Assembly: GCF_013522725.1 (NCBI RefSeq) | Contig: NZ_JAAMRF010000003.1 | Coordinates: 434,001-498,000, forward strand | DNA from: Stutzerimonas azotifigens | Lineage (GTDB): Bacteria > Pseudomonadota > Gammaproteobacteria > Pseudomonadales > Pseudomonadaceae | DNA: 64,000 bases | Direction: 5' to 3' | Shown here: positions 1 through 8,376 of the stretch, piece after piece | Layout: each line of letters opens with the position of its first letter | How positions within the stretch are numbered: the first letter of the stretch is position 1 | Notes under the pieces: generated by a model | The model's input: only the letters and a program-made list of their open reading frames with translations | The model's database searches: none | Told to the model about the DNA's origin: nothing | Position numbers and translations under genes: made by a program

Positions 1-64
1 AGACGATGCCAAGCAGGGTGTTCAGGTTCGCCCACCGTGGAGGGCTCGATGGCGTTGCGTTCAT
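1..64 (-). CDS. Start of a TctB-like small permease subunit (partial, runs off left edge)
   Basis: On the minus strand an ATG at 64-62 follows a GGAGG ribosome site (4-nt spacer) 26 nt after the stop of the solute-binding gene. Only 21 codons are visible; the peptide ends NTLLGIV, which fits the cytoplasmic lead into the first membrane helix of a TctB-type small permease. The tctC-tctB gene order is common for tripartite tricarboxylate transporters, so the assignment rests mainly on context. The gene continues beyond base 1. Confidence 0.5.
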   Translation of the reverse strand, partial: MNATPSSPPRWANLNTLLGIV

Positions 65-90
65 GTGCCCTCCAGGGACGAGGCGTTCGC

Positions 91-1068
91 TTACTCTTCG
101 ATTTGCGCCTGGCCGGCTACGGCGCTCCAGCGCTCGACGTCTTCGGCCACGTAGTCGCGGAAGGCGTCGCCTGCCTGGGCGGCGGGCTCGCCACCCACCT
201 GGGCGACGAATTCGAGGAAGCCGGGATCAGCCATCACCTTTTCGAGTGCCGTCTGCAACCGTGTCACGGCCTCGTCGGGCATGGAATCGTCGGCGATCAG
301 GCCAAACCAGGCGGTGGTGACGAACTCCCCAAGGCCTTGATCGGCGCCGAGCTGAGAGACGGTGCCGACGCCAGGCAGGAACGGCGATGGCTCCTTGGAC
401 GTGACCGCCAGGGCCCTGAGCTTGCCCGATTTGATGTGAGCGAGGACGGTCGGCATGTTCTCGAACGACACGTCCACGTCGCCGCTGAGCAGAGCTGGCA
501 AGGCTTCACCGCTGCCGCGGAACGGCACGTGGGTCATCTTCGCGCCGGTCATGGTCTTGAACAGCTCACCGGACATGTGAATCGAGCTGCCTACGCCTGC
601 CGAGCTGAAGGTCAGCTCCTTCGTCTTGGCCGCCTCGACGAACGCACCGAGACTGTCGTACGGGCTGTTCGCCGGGACGGTCATCACGTTGGGGATCTCG
701 ATGATGTTGCGGATGAACCGGAAGTCCTTCACCGGCTCGTAGCGCAGGTTCTTGTAGAGCACCGGCCCGATGGTGTGGCCCGGCGAAGCCATCAGGATGG
801 TGTGGTCGGCGCCGCGACCGCCCCGGGCCAGTTGCGCGGTGGCCATGGTCGAACCCGCGCCTGGGCGGTTTTCCACGACCACGGTGCCGATCTCCTGCTG
901 CAACAGGTCGGCGACTTTGCGCGAAAGGACGTCGGTGGTGCCGCCGGGTGCATACGGCACAATCAAGCGCACGGTCTCGCTGGGCCATTCGGCCTGTGCC
1001 GGTGCGATCAACGAAAGGCTTGCGCCCGCGATGAGCAGGCGTGAAAAGAGTTTCAGCAGGGGCGGCAT
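91..1068 (-). CDS. Tripartite tricarboxylate transporter solute-binding protein (TctC/Bug family)
   Basis: This is a 325-residue periplasmic binding protein of the Bug/TctC family, which delivers carboxylates or related organic acids to a TctA/TctB permease. Residues 1-26 form a signal peptide ending in AQA. The mature start carries the family pattern VPYAPGGTTDVLSR and VVENRPGAG. GAGG lies 7 nt before the ATG. A TctB-like gene follows 26 nt downstream on the same strand, supporting a transporter operon. It is divergent from a CaiB-type CoA-transferase, so the imported acid may be activated as a CoA thioester; the substrate itself cannot be read from the sequence. Confidence 0.88.
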   Translation of the reverse strand: MPPLLKLFSRLLIAGASLSLIAPAQAEWPSETVRLIVPYAPGGTTDVLSRKVADLLQQEIGTVVVENRPGAGSTMATAQLARGGRGADHTILMASPGHTIGPVLYKNLRYEPVKDFRFIRNIIEIPNVMTVPANSPYDSLGAFVEAAKTKELTFSSAGVGSSIHMSGELFKTMTGAKMTHVPFRGSGEALPALLSGDVDVSFENMPTVLAHIKSGKLRALAVTSKEPSPFLPGVGTVSQLGADQGLGEFVTTAWFGLIADDSMPDEAVTRLQTALEKVMADPGFLEFVAQVGGEPAAQAGDAFRDYVAEDVERWSAVAGQAQIEE

Positions 1069-1335
1069 GGTTCATCCTCTTTTATTGTTGTGGATGTTCG
1101 CCTGAACTAAGCGAGCCCGGCGAAGTGCTGAGCAAGTTCGGACTTTTTACACAGCCAAGTCAAGCAGTGTAATGCCCTACCTTTTTAGGTCGAGTTGGTT
1201 CCTGTATTCATCCGCTTGTGCAGGTCAAATAAGAGTTATGAAAGTGGGCGTTTACCGAACACTCTCAAGCGGATAACGGACCCAACTTGTTAGTTTGATC
1301 CGCTCGATATAAGAACAAGCAAAAGGAGACAGGTC
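1069..1335. promoter_or_regulatory. Divergent promoter region between TctC-like and CoA-transferase genes, with repeated ATCCGCT motifs
   Basis: This 267-bp AT-richer stretch separates two outward-facing genes. ATCCGCT(T) occurs at 1210-1217 and 1298-1304 and in inverse orientation (AAGCGGAT) at 1267-1274; the last two make a perfect 7-bp inverted repeat with a 23-bp spacer. A second inverted repeat, TTACAC/GTGTAA, lies at 1147-1152 and 1167-1172. Such elements between divergent catabolic and transport genes are typical operator positions, but no regulator gene is adjacent and the binding protein is unknown. Confidence 0.4.
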
Positions 1336-2529
1336 ATGGCCATATTGCAAGGTATCAAGGTGCTCGACCTGACGCGTATCCTCGCTGGCCCCTGGTCGAC
1401 GATGGCACTTGCAGACCTGGGCGCGACCGTCTGGAAAGTCGAGAACATCAAGGGCGGCGACGATACCCGTAGTTGGATGCCCCCTGAGCGCGGCGGTGTA
1501 TCGACTTACTATTTGAGCGCCAACCGCAACAAGCAAAGTCTCGCGATCGACATGGCCACGCCTCAGGGTCGTCAGCTGATACTTGAGCTAGTGGCCGAAG
1601 CGGACGTGCTGGTCGAGAACTTTCTGCCGGCCAGCCTCAAACGGTTGGGTCTGGATTATTCGACATTACAGGCGATCAACCCGCGGCTGGTGCATTGCTC
1701 GATCACCGGCTACGGGCATGACAACCCGCTGGAGAATCGGCCGGGTTACGACTTCATCATCCAGGCTGAAAGTGGCTTCATGTCGATCACAGGCGAGCAG
1801 GACGGCGAGCCGATGCGCCTTGGCGTCGCCTTCATCGATCTGGTGACGGGAATGAACGCGGTGCAGGGCATTCTCGGCGCCCTGTACGAGCGAGAAAAAT
1901 CGGGCCAGGGCCAGTCGCTCGATATCGCCCTGTCCGACAGCGCGCTGCATTTTCTCGCCAACGTCGCGTCTGGCTACCTGAATACCGGCAAGGTGCCCGG
2001 GCGGTACGGCAATGCCCACGCCAGCATCGTGCCGTATCAGCTGTTCAACAGTGCCGACGGCCGTATCGCCCTGGCGGTGGGCAATGACGATCAGTATCGG
2101 CGGTTGTGCCATCAGGTACTCCAGCGCCCTGAGCTGTATGAAGACCCGCGCTTTACCCTCAACGCTGGGCGCACCCGTCATCGTGATGAATTGCTGCCCT
2201 TGCTCCAGGACGCCTTTATGCAGTGGACCAACGCGGCGTTGATCGACGCGCTGCGTGAGCAGGGCATCCCGGTGGGCGAGGTGAAGGATGTGGCGCAGGC
2301 ATTCGCCTCGGAGCCAGCGCGCTACCGCGAGCTGGTGATCAGCGCCGAGCATCCGGTGGCTGGGGAAGTGCGCATGGTGCGTAGCCCGCTGCGCTTTTCG
2401 CGCACGCCAACGGTAGCGGCTACGGCGCCGCCGCTGCATGGGCAACACACGGATGCCGTGCTGGGCGAGGTGTTGGGCAAAGGCCCCGAGGAGCTGGCAA
2501 CCCTGCGCAAGGCGGGCGCAATTCTGTGA
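1336..2529 (+). CDS. CaiB/BaiF family (class III) CoA-transferase
   Basis: The 397-residue product matches class III CoA-transferases, which move CoA between carboxylic acids and act in the cytoplasm as dimers. The N-terminus (GIKVLDLTRILAGPW) and the LADLGATVWKVE segment are typical. Asp139, in RPGYDF, is at the position of the catalytic aspartate of the family. The length is normal. AAGGAGA precedes the ATG. It stands alone on the plus strand, divergent from the tricarboxylate transporter, so it probably activates the acid that system imports; the exact acid is inferred only as a dicarboxylate or similar. Confidence 0.88.
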   Translation: MAILQGIKVLDLTRILAGPWSTMALADLGATVWKVENIKGGDDTRSWMPPERGGVSTYYLSANRNKQSLAIDMATPQGRQLILELVAEADVLVENFLPASLKRLGLDYSTLQAINPRLVHCSITGYGHDNPLENRPGYDFIIQAESGFMSITGEQDGEPMRLGVAFIDLVTGMNAVQGILGALYEREKSGQGQSLDIALSDSALHFLANVASGYLNTGKVPGRYGNAHASIVPYQLFNSADGRIALAVGNDDQYRRLCHQVLQRPELYEDPRFTLNAGRTRHRDELLPLLQDAFMQWTNAALIDALREQGIPVGEVKDVAQAFASEPARYRELVISAEHPVAGEVRMVRSPLRFSRTPTVAATAPPLHGQHTDAVLGEVLGKGPEELATLRKAGAIL

Positions 2530-2531
2530 GC

Positions 2532-2557
2532 CACCGCGGCCGTCCCTGGCTGCGGTG
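2532..2557. terminator. Hairpin between convergent CoA-transferase and glpQ
   Basis: CACCGC at 2532-2537 pairs with GCGGTG at 2552-2557, with further GCC/GGC pairing inside after one mismatch. It fills the short gap between two convergent genes, as a bidirectional terminator would, but there is no T-run on either side, so this is a weak call. Confidence 0.35.
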
Positions 2558-2563
2558 AGGTCG

Positions 2564-3685
2564 TCACGGGTTCAGGCGTTGACGAAGCTGCACCGCGACG
2601 TCCGGCTGGTCGATGAACAGGCCATCGATGCCAGTATCGAGAAAGGCGCGGATCTCGGCTTCGATGTCGCCACGGTCCTGCGGCTCGCTGCCTTCGCGCA
2701 GGTTGGTGGGCAGGAACGCGTTCTCGGCGCGGAAGGTGTAGGGGTGGACCTTCAGCCCGGCCGCATGGGCGTCGGCGACGAAGCGGGTAGGCGTGCCGAG
2801 ATTGCCGTTGGCGTCGCGCGGGATGATATAGCTCTTGTCCGGGCCGACGCCGGCGGCGTAGCGGGCGATGTCCTTGAGCCCAGCCGGGGTTGCCATCTGC
2901 GCATAGGTCAGGCCAGTACCACGAACCTGCTGGTCATAGGGTTGACCGCCGCCGAACAGCTGGACCAGACGGATCGACGTCATGCGGCTCAGTGCCTTGA
3001 GGTTGTCGACTTCGAATGACTGGATGTACACCGGCGAGCGCGGGCTGTTGTAGCCGTTGCGCTGCAGGATGCGAACCAGTGGCTTTTCCATCGCCAGACC
3101 CAACTGCTGGAAGTGAGTCCCGTGCTTGAGCTCCGGGTACAAGCCGATCACGCGCTGCTGGCTCAGTTGCAGTGATTTGACCAGGTCGATGATCTCCTGG
3201 AATGTCGGAATTTCCAGGCCGCCATCGAGGCGGGCGTTGCCCGGGCGAATCTCCGGGATGCGCTCGATGGCGCGCAGGGTCTTCAGCTCGGCCAGGGTGA
3301 AGTCCTCGCTGAACCAGCCGGTGAGGTTCACGCCGTCGACCGTCTGGGTGCGCTTGCGGTCGGCGAATTCCGGGCGCTGCGAGACGTCGGTGGTCAGCCC
3401 GAGCTCGTTGTCGTGGCGGGCGACGAGCTGGCCATCCTTGGTCATCACCAGGTCCGGCTCAACATAGTCGGCGCCCTGCATCACCGCCAGCGCATAGGAC
3501 GCCAGGGTGTGTTCGGGGACGTAACCACTGGCACCGCGGTGGGCGACGATCAGCGGTTCGGCGTCTGTGCGGTCTTTAGACAAGGCCGCAGTTTCGTCGC
3601 TGGAGGCGGCGAACGTTGCAAGCGGCAGCAGCAGGCTGCAGGCGGCGAACCAGTTGCGGAGCACAGCGGTTTTATTGTCGGCCAT
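2564..3685 (-). CDS. glpQ: Glycerophosphodiester phosphodiesterase, periplasmic GlpQ type
   Basis: GlpQ hydrolyses glycerophosphodiesters to glycerol-3-phosphate and an alcohol in the periplasm. The 373-residue form starting at 3685 has GAGGAG 8 nt upstream and a clear signal peptide (about residues 1-27, ending TFAA); a longer open frame from 3787 has no such start. HRGASG at 49-54 holds the catalytic histidine, followed by the VEPDLVMTKDG metal-binding segment and RHD. The length fits GlpQ rather than the short cytoplasmic UgpQ. It lies head to head with folA, and a Pho-box-like sequence sits 47-64 nt upstream. Confidence 0.93.
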   Translation of the reverse strand: MADNKTAVLRNWFAACSLLLPLATFAASSDETAALSKDRTDAEPLIVAHRGASGYVPEHTLASYALAVMQGADYVEPDLVMTKDGQLVARHDNELGLTTDVSQRPEFADRKRTQTVDGVNLTGWFSEDFTLAELKTLRAIERIPEIRPGNARLDGGLEIPTFQEIIDLVKSLQLSQQRVIGLYPELKHGTHFQQLGLAMEKPLVRILQRNGYNSPRSPVYIQSFEVDNLKALSRMTSIRLVQLFGGGQPYDQQVRGTGLTYAQMATPAGLKDIARYAAGVGPDKSYIIPRDANGNLGTPTRFVADAHAAGLKVHPYTFRAENAFLPTNLREGSEPQDRGDIEAEIRAFLDTGIDGLFIDQPDVAVQLRQRLNP

Positions 3686-3731
3686 GATGGCGTCTCCTCG
3701 GGGTAGGAGCCCAAAAGGCTGCCTCAATAAG

Positions 3732-3749
3732 ATGACGAACTCTTGACGC
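3732..3749 (-). promoter_or_regulatory. Pho-box-like sequence upstream of glpQ
   Basis: Read on the minus strand the sequence is GCGTCAAGAGTTCGTCAT, with two GTCA cores 11 bp apart. By eye about 11 of 18 positions match the CTGTCATAAATCTGTCAT consensus. A good -10 element at the usual distance is not obvious. GlpQ releases phosphate-containing glycerol-3-phosphate, so PhoB control would make sense. Confidence 0.35.
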
Positions 3750-3834
3750 TTTTCTAGACGCCTGTTGCGAGGAGGTGACAGTGACAAGTTCCTGGCACGT
3801 CATCCGCCGCTCTACTCTGATATTCTCGCCCCTT

Positions 3835-4350
3835 ATGAATACCACTCGTCTGCCCCTCGCTCTAATCGTCGCCGTCGCCCGCAACGGCGTCATCGGCGTC
3901 GACAACCGCCTGCCCTGGCACTTGCCCGCCGAGCTGAAGTATTTCAAGTCCGTGACCCTCGGCAAACCCGTAATCATGGGGCGCAAGACCTGGGAGTCCC
4001 TCGGGCGGCCACTGCCTGGCCGGCTCAACTTGGTAATCAGTCGTCAGGCGGACTATTCATCCGAGGGCGCCGAAGCTTTCACCAGTCTCGATGAAGCGCT
4101 GGCACGCGGCGATGCCTGGGGCCGTGAACAGGGCGCTAGCGAGCAGATGCTGATCGGCGGGGCGCAACTCTACGCGCAGGCGCTGCCGCAGGTGCAACGC
4201 CTTTATCTGACCCGCGTTGACCTGGCGCCTGAGGGCGATGCCCTGTTTCCGGCGTGGGATGAGGCGCAATGGCACTGCGTCAGTCGCGACGAGCACGCCG
4301 CCGAGGGCGACCGTCCGGGTTACGCCTGCGAAGTGTGGGAACGCCGCTGA
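3835..4350 (+). CDS. folA: Dihydrofolate reductase
   Basis: This enzyme reduces dihydrofolate with NADPH in the cytoplasm. The 171-residue form from ATG 3835 has VAVARNGVIG, then PWHLPAELKYFK at 27-38 with Glu33 at the catalytic acid position, and the NADPH-binding PVIMGRKTWESLGRPLPGR at 45-63. The length matches chromosomal FolA, and the start gives the usual N-terminus. That ATG has no visible ribosome site, while an upstream in-frame GTG at 3781 follows a strong GGAGG at 3771-3775; it would add 18 residues. I favour the ATG on homology but the true start is open. Confidence 0.93.
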   Translation: MNTTRLPLALIVAVARNGVIGVDNRLPWHLPAELKYFKSVTLGKPVIMGRKTWESLGRPLPGRLNLVISRQADYSSEGAEAFTSLDEALARGDAWGREQGASEQMLIGGAQLYAQALPQVQRLYLTRVDLAPEGDALFPAWDEAQWHCVSRDEHAAEGDRPGYACEVWERR

Positions 4351-4353
4351 GGC

Positions 4354-4833
4354 TTACTCGAGCGTCAGCAGTTCGGGTTTCACGTCGCGGCCCTGGATAT
4401 GCAGCAACGCCAGGCTGATCGGCAGCTTGAAGCGCCGCGGGCCGGCGCTGCCCGGGTTGAGGTAGATCACCCCATCGCGTTCGTTCACCGCCGGTTTGTG
4501 CGAGTGTCCGCTGATGACAACACGAATCCCCTGGGCGGCGGGATCGATGTCCAGTTCCTTGAGGTCGTGCAGCAGATAGAGCGAGACCCGGCCGAAGTGA
4601 ATGACCAGGCGCTCCGGAATCGCTTCGGCCCAATCTTCCTGATCGTTGTTGCCGCGCACCACCGAGAGCGGCGCGATGCGTTCGAGCGCCTGCAGGATTT
4701 CCGGCTTGCCGATGTCGCCGGCATGGACGATGTGATCGCAGCCGCGCAGGCGCTCCAGCGCCTCGGGGCGCAGCAGGCCGTGGGTGTCGGCGATCAGTCC
4801 GATGCGTAGCGCTCGGTTGGTCGGAAAGTCCAT
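4354..4833 (-). CDS. YfcE/MJ0936-type metallophosphoesterase
   Basis: This 159-residue cytoplasmic protein has the calcineurin-type metal ligands in order: DTH at 16-18, GD at 39-40, GNND at 61-64, a central HDL, and GHSHKP near the end, followed by NPGSAGPRR. These are hallmarks of small phosphodiesterases such as YfcE that cleave model phosphodiesters; the natural substrate is unknown. ATG 4833 gives the normal N-terminus (ALRIGLIADTHG), while the open frame extends upstream to 4929 without homology. It is convergent with folA, only 3 nt apart. Confidence 0.88.
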   Translation of the reverse strand: MDFPTNRALRIGLIADTHGLLRPEALERLRGCDHIVHAGDIGKPEILQALERIAPLSVVRGNNDQEDWAEAIPERLVIHFGRVSLYLLHDLKELDIDPAAQGIRVVISGHSHKPAVNERDGVIYLNPGSAGPRRFKLPISLALLHIQGRDVKPELLTLE

Positions 4834-5537
4834 CGCAAAACTCCGTCTAGCCTGGGGTGGATAGCCAATGGCTATGCATGAAACGCCTGAACGCGAAGTG
4901 ATGCAAGCCCAGGCGTCCCGGCGGACCATCTAGCCGACTTTGAGTGCTGCCGGCTCCAAAGCGAGCCTACGGCGTAATGGCTCGGGACGCGGCGCGCCAA
5001 GCTTGAAGACGTAGCGCGTGCAGCGAGGCGGCAGCATATGGGAACGCTTGAGAGGCGATGGGCGGCGCATCACGAAGCAGGATCAATTCGCATGATTTCA
5101 CAGCGCCGGGGTTGGGGCTCCACCTGAAGTTCCCGGAACTCGCTAGAAGAGCAATGGCCCCAGTCATGCGGCGCAACGGCGCTGCTGCGCAGATGACCCC
5201 GGACGGATCGCTTGGGCGGGCCGTCGGGGCTCAGCGCTGTGGTGCCGTTTGCCGCCTGTTCGCGATCGATCTCGATGGCGACCGGCAATCTCGATGGCGA
5301 CCGGCAATTGGAAGTGTTATTGCTCAGTGAGCACTCAACGGCGTGGTTTCGGTCCTGGGCCGCAGTACTACCGGAGAATGGCGACGCATCGGCCACCTCC
5401 GGCTGCTGGAGGTTTGGGCCAGTCTTTCAGAACAGTTTCGGGGATCGGTCAGGAGTTGTTGCTGTCGTTCAGTGCGGCGTTAGTCGCTGAGCACAGGATG
5501 CTGCTAGGGTTTGTAGGACTTCAAGAGGAGTGCGCAG
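4834..5537. other. 704-bp intergenic region without a convincing gene
   Basis: Several open frames exist here on both strands but none shows a ribosome site, a recognised family or Pseudomonas-like codon bias. The stretch holds a perfect 19-bp tandem duplication at 5271-5308 and the promoter of the DUF1090 gene near its right end. It may be a decayed gene, but I could not identify one. Confidence 0.5.
5271..5308. repeat. Perfect 19-bp tandem duplication
   Basis: CTCGATGGCGACCGGCAAT at 5271-5289 is repeated immediately and exactly at 5290-5308. The two-copy array lies in non-coding sequence. Nineteen bases is not a multiple of three, consistent with non-coding DNA. It looks like a recent slippage duplication. 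Confidence 0.9.
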
Positions 5538-5897
5538 ATGAACTATGCAGTCGCCACCATTACGCTGATGCTAGTCGCGGGTCTGGCACAGGCACAGGAG
5601 AGCTGTGCCGAAAAAAAAGCGGAAATCACTCGACAACTTGAGCATGCCCAGACGCATGGGAACGCCGGGCGTGTCCGGGGATTGGAGACCGCGCTAGAGA
5701 AAGTGCAGGCGAACTGCACCGACGCAGGGCTCCGAGCCGAGCGGCAGGAAAAGATCGAAGAGGCACGTGAGGAAGTGGCCGAGCGTAAAGCTGATCTGCA
5801 AGAAGCTCTGAAGGATGGCTCGCCGGAGAAGATCGAGAAACGCAAGCAGAAGCTGGCTGAGGCAGAGGACGAGCTGCGTGATGCACAAGCCGATTGA
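5538..5897 (+). CDS. DUF1090 family periplasmic protein (YqjC-like)
   Basis: The 119-residue protein has a signal peptide (residues 1-19, ending AQA), then an almost entirely charged helical region with SCAEKKAEI and a C-terminal coiled coil rich in Glu, Lys and Arg (KIEEAREEVAERKADLQEAL). Two cysteines (22 and 59) are conserved in the DUF1090 family, whose function is unknown. GAGGAG lies before the ATG. It is a single gene, convergent with ilvD. The acid-base rich helix suggests a periplasmic structural or stress role, but nothing here specifies it. Confidence 0.8.
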   Translation: MNYAVATITLMLVAGLAQAQESCAEKKAEITRQLEHAQTHGNAGRVRGLETALEKVQANCTDAGLRAERQEKIEEAREEVAERKADLQEALKDGSPEKIEKRKQKLAEAEDELRDAQAD

Positions 5898-6053
5898 TGA
5901 CTGGCGAAGCACCTTTATGGCTGACGAACGAACAACCGCTCTGATGCCGTTGGCGCGCTGCATACGGCACCAGAGATGCCCCTTTCCAATCACCGCTGAC
6001 GCAACGAGCCCGGCACGGCGCCAGGCTCGAAGGCGTCAGTTACTGCATGGGCA

Positions 6054-7892
6054 TCAGCCGTCCAGCATCGCCTTGTTGCGTACCGCGCCCTTATCGGCGC
6101 TGGTGGCGAGCAGGGCGTAGGCTTTCAGCGCCGTCGTGACTTTGCGGGTCCGCGGTTGGGCTGGCTTCCAGCCTTTCTTGTCCTGCTCGATGCGGCGGTG
6201 GGACAGCTCCTCATCGCTGATCAGCAGGTTGATGCTGCGGTTGGGAATGTCGATCAGCACCTTGTCGCCATCCTGAACCAGGCCGATGGCACCACCGGCC
6301 GCCGCTTCCGGCGATGCATGACCAATGGAGAGACCCGAAGTACCGCCAGAGAAACGACCGTCGGTGAGCAGGGCGCAGGCCTTGCCCAGGCCTTTGGACT
6401 TCAGGTACGAGGTCGGGTAGAGCATTTCCTGCATGCCCGGCCCGCCCTTGGGGCCTTCGTAGCGGATGATGACGATGTCGCCCGCTTTCACCTCGTCGTT
6501 GAGGATGCCTTTCACCGCGCTGTCCTGGCTTTCGAAGATCTTGGCGTTGCCTTCGAAGACATGGATGGACTCATCCACGCCGGCGGTCTTCACCACGCAA
6601 CCGTCCAGAGCAATGTTGCCGTACAGCACCGCGAGGCCGCCTTCCTGGGAGTAGGCATGCTCGACGCTGCGGATGCAGCCGTTCTCGCGGTCATCGTCCA
6701 GCGTGTCCCAGCGGGTCGATTGACTGAACGCGGTTTGCGTCGGGATGCCTGCCGGGCCGGCCTTGTAGAAGGTCTTCACGGCTTCGTCCTGGGTGACGGT
6801 GACGTCCCACTTCTCGATGCCCTCGCCGAGCGTCTTGCTGTGCACGGTCGGCAGGTCGGTGTTGAGCAGCCCGCCGCGGGCCAGCTCACCGAGAATGGCC
6901 ATGATGCCACCGGCGCGGTGCACGTCTTCCATGTGGTACTTCTGGATGTTCGGCGCGACCTTGCACAGCTGCGGCACCTTGCGTGACAGCGCGTCGATGT
7001 CGCGCAGGTCGAAGTCGATCTCGGCTTCCTGCGCCGCGGCCAGCAAATGCAGGATGGTGTTGGTCGAGCCGCCCATGGCGATGTCGAGCGTCATGGCGTT
7101 CTCGAACGCCTTGTAGTTGGCGATGTTGCGCGGCAGGACCGACTCGTCACCCTCGCCGTAGTAGCGCTTGCACAGTTCGACCGCCGTGCGACCGGCCTGC
7201 AGGAACAGCTGTTCGCGGTCGGCATGGGTGGCCAGCAGCGAGCCGTTACCGGGCAGCGCGAGGCCCAGGGCTTCGGTCAGGCAGTTCATGGAGTTGGCGG
7301 TGAACATGCCGGAGCAGCTGCCGCAGGTGGGGCAAGCGCTGCGCTCGTATTCGGCGACCTTCTCATCGCTGGCGCTTTCGTCGGCAGCGATCACCATCGC
7401 ATCGACCAGATCCAGGCCGTGGCTGGCGAGCTTGGTCTTGCCGGCTTCCATCGGGCCGCCAGAAACGAATACCACCGGGATGTTCAGGCGCAGGGCAGCC
7501 ATCAACATGCCGGGGGTGATCTTGTCGCAGTTGGAGATGCAGACGATGGCGTCGGCGCAGTGCGCGTTGACCATGTATTCGACCGAGTCGGCGATGATCT
7601 CGCGCGACGGTAGCGAATAGAGCATGCCGTCGTGGCCCATGGCGATGCCGTCGTCGACCGCGATGGTATTGAATTCCTTGGCGACGCCGCCGTGCTTCTC
7701 GATCTCGCGGGCGACCAGTTGGCCCAGATCCTTCAGGTGCACGTGGCCAGGCACGAACTGGGTGAAGGAGTTGGCAATGGCGATGATCGGCTTCTTGAAG
7801 TCTTCGTCCTTCATCCCGGTGGCGCGCCACAGTGCGCGGGCGCCGGCCATGTTGCGGCCATGGGTGGAGGTTTTCGAGCGATAGTCAGGCAT
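6054..7892 (-). CDS. ilvD: Dihydroxy-acid dehydratase
   Basis: IlvD dehydrates 2,3-dihydroxy acids to 2-keto acids in valine, isoleucine and pantothenate synthesis, using an iron-sulfur cluster. The 612-residue product has the normal length of the 4Fe-4S type and carries the expected cysteines: [10 protein letters not shown] and [22 protein letters not shown] segments are visible, as is the C-terminal GRFSGGTSG motif. AGGAA precedes the ATG. It is monocistronic, separated from the ABC transporter operon by about 480 bp. Confidence 0.97.
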   Translation of the reverse strand: MPDYRSKTSTHGRNMAGARALWRATGMKDEDFKKPIIAIANSFTQFVPGHVHLKDLGQLVAREIEKHGGVAKEFNTIAVDDGIAMGHDGMLYSLPSREIIADSVEYMVNAHCADAIVCISNCDKITPGMLMAALRLNIPVVFVSGGPMEAGKTKLASHGLDLVDAMVIAADESASDEKVAEYERSACPTCGSCSGMFTANSMNCLTEALGLALPGNGSLLATHADREQLFLQAGRTAVELCKRYYGEGDESVLPRNIANYKAFENAMTLDIAMGGSTNTILHLLAAAQEAEIDFDLRDIDALSRKVPQLCKVAPNIQKYHMEDVHRAGGIMAILGELARGGLLNTDLPTVHSKTLGEGIEKWDVTVTQDEAVKTFYKAGPAGIPTQTAFSQSTRWDTLDDDRENGCIRSVEHAYSQEGGLAVLYGNIALDGCVVKTAGVDESIHVFEGNAKIFESQDSAVKGILNDEVKAGDIVIIRYEGPKGGPGMQEMLYPTSYLKSKGLGKACALLTDGRFSGGTSGLSIGHASPEAAAGGAIGLVQDGDKVLIDIPNRSINLLISDEELSHRRIEQDKKGWKPAQPRTRKVTTALKAYALLATSADKGAVRNKAMLDG

Positions 7893-8376
7893 GGCGGTTT
7901 CCTACGCGATCAGGCAATCAGGTTATGTGCGTATCGTGAGCGTCGACCGGTATGGATGCAAACGGCGATGGCCGTGCGGTGCGGAGGCGGCCGTTCGGCG
8001 AGGCGGGGTCACCGCTCGCATGGCCTGGGCTCACTGGCCCGCCGGGGATGGTTGGCGAGGAATGGGGCCGATTCTACGCCGCATGACGGAGAGGGGAAAG
8101 GTTGACCTCAGAGGAGGAGGAAAGGTGAGCGGCACGGGCCGCTCATCTGGGAGGGTTGGTAGGCCAGGCCCAGGGCGAGCTTCTGGTGGCTGATCGTTCC
8201 CACACTCCACATGGGAGGGCCACCGATGACGCTCCCTCAGGAGCGGCGTAGGAAGTTCCAGGCAAGATTGTGTGAGCCATATGAAGACACTTACTCCGCG
8301 ATGAGAGGCGCTTCCCGAAAGGAGCGGTCTTTGACCGCGATCTTTCGTTCCAGCGCGTCTTCCTGTTGCTGGCGCC
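7893..8376. other. Intergenic region with two hairpins, no gene seen
   Basis: This 484-bp gap between the ilvD start and the end of the ABC operon (both minus strand) contains the hairpin TGAGCGG/CCGCTCA at 8126-8145 and the tight GCGGTC/GACCGC hairpin at 8324-8338. The ilvD promoter should lie near 7893-8090. No coding frame with a ribosome site or family resemblance was found. Confidence 0.5.
8322..8340. repeat. REP-like hairpin GAGCGGTC-TTT-GACCGC
   Basis: GCGGTC pairs perfectly with GACCGC across a 3-nt loop, framed by GGA before and GA after. The same GGAGCGGTC...GACCGCGAA design recurs at 62171-62205, so these are two members of one dispersed palindrome family of the kind found between Pseudomonas genes. 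Located 3' of the ABC operon, it may also help end or protect that transcript. Confidence 0.6.

Noticed and set aside
3791..3812. Sigma54-like CTGGCACG...CCGC before folA
   Set aside because: The -24 part looks good and the GG-N10-GC spacing holds, but the -12 lacks TTGC, and folA is not expected to be sigma54-dependent.
6007..6031. CGAGCC/GGCTCG hairpin as terminator of ilvD
   Set aside because: Stem has internal mismatches and no T-run on the minus-strand side; too weak to list as a terminator.
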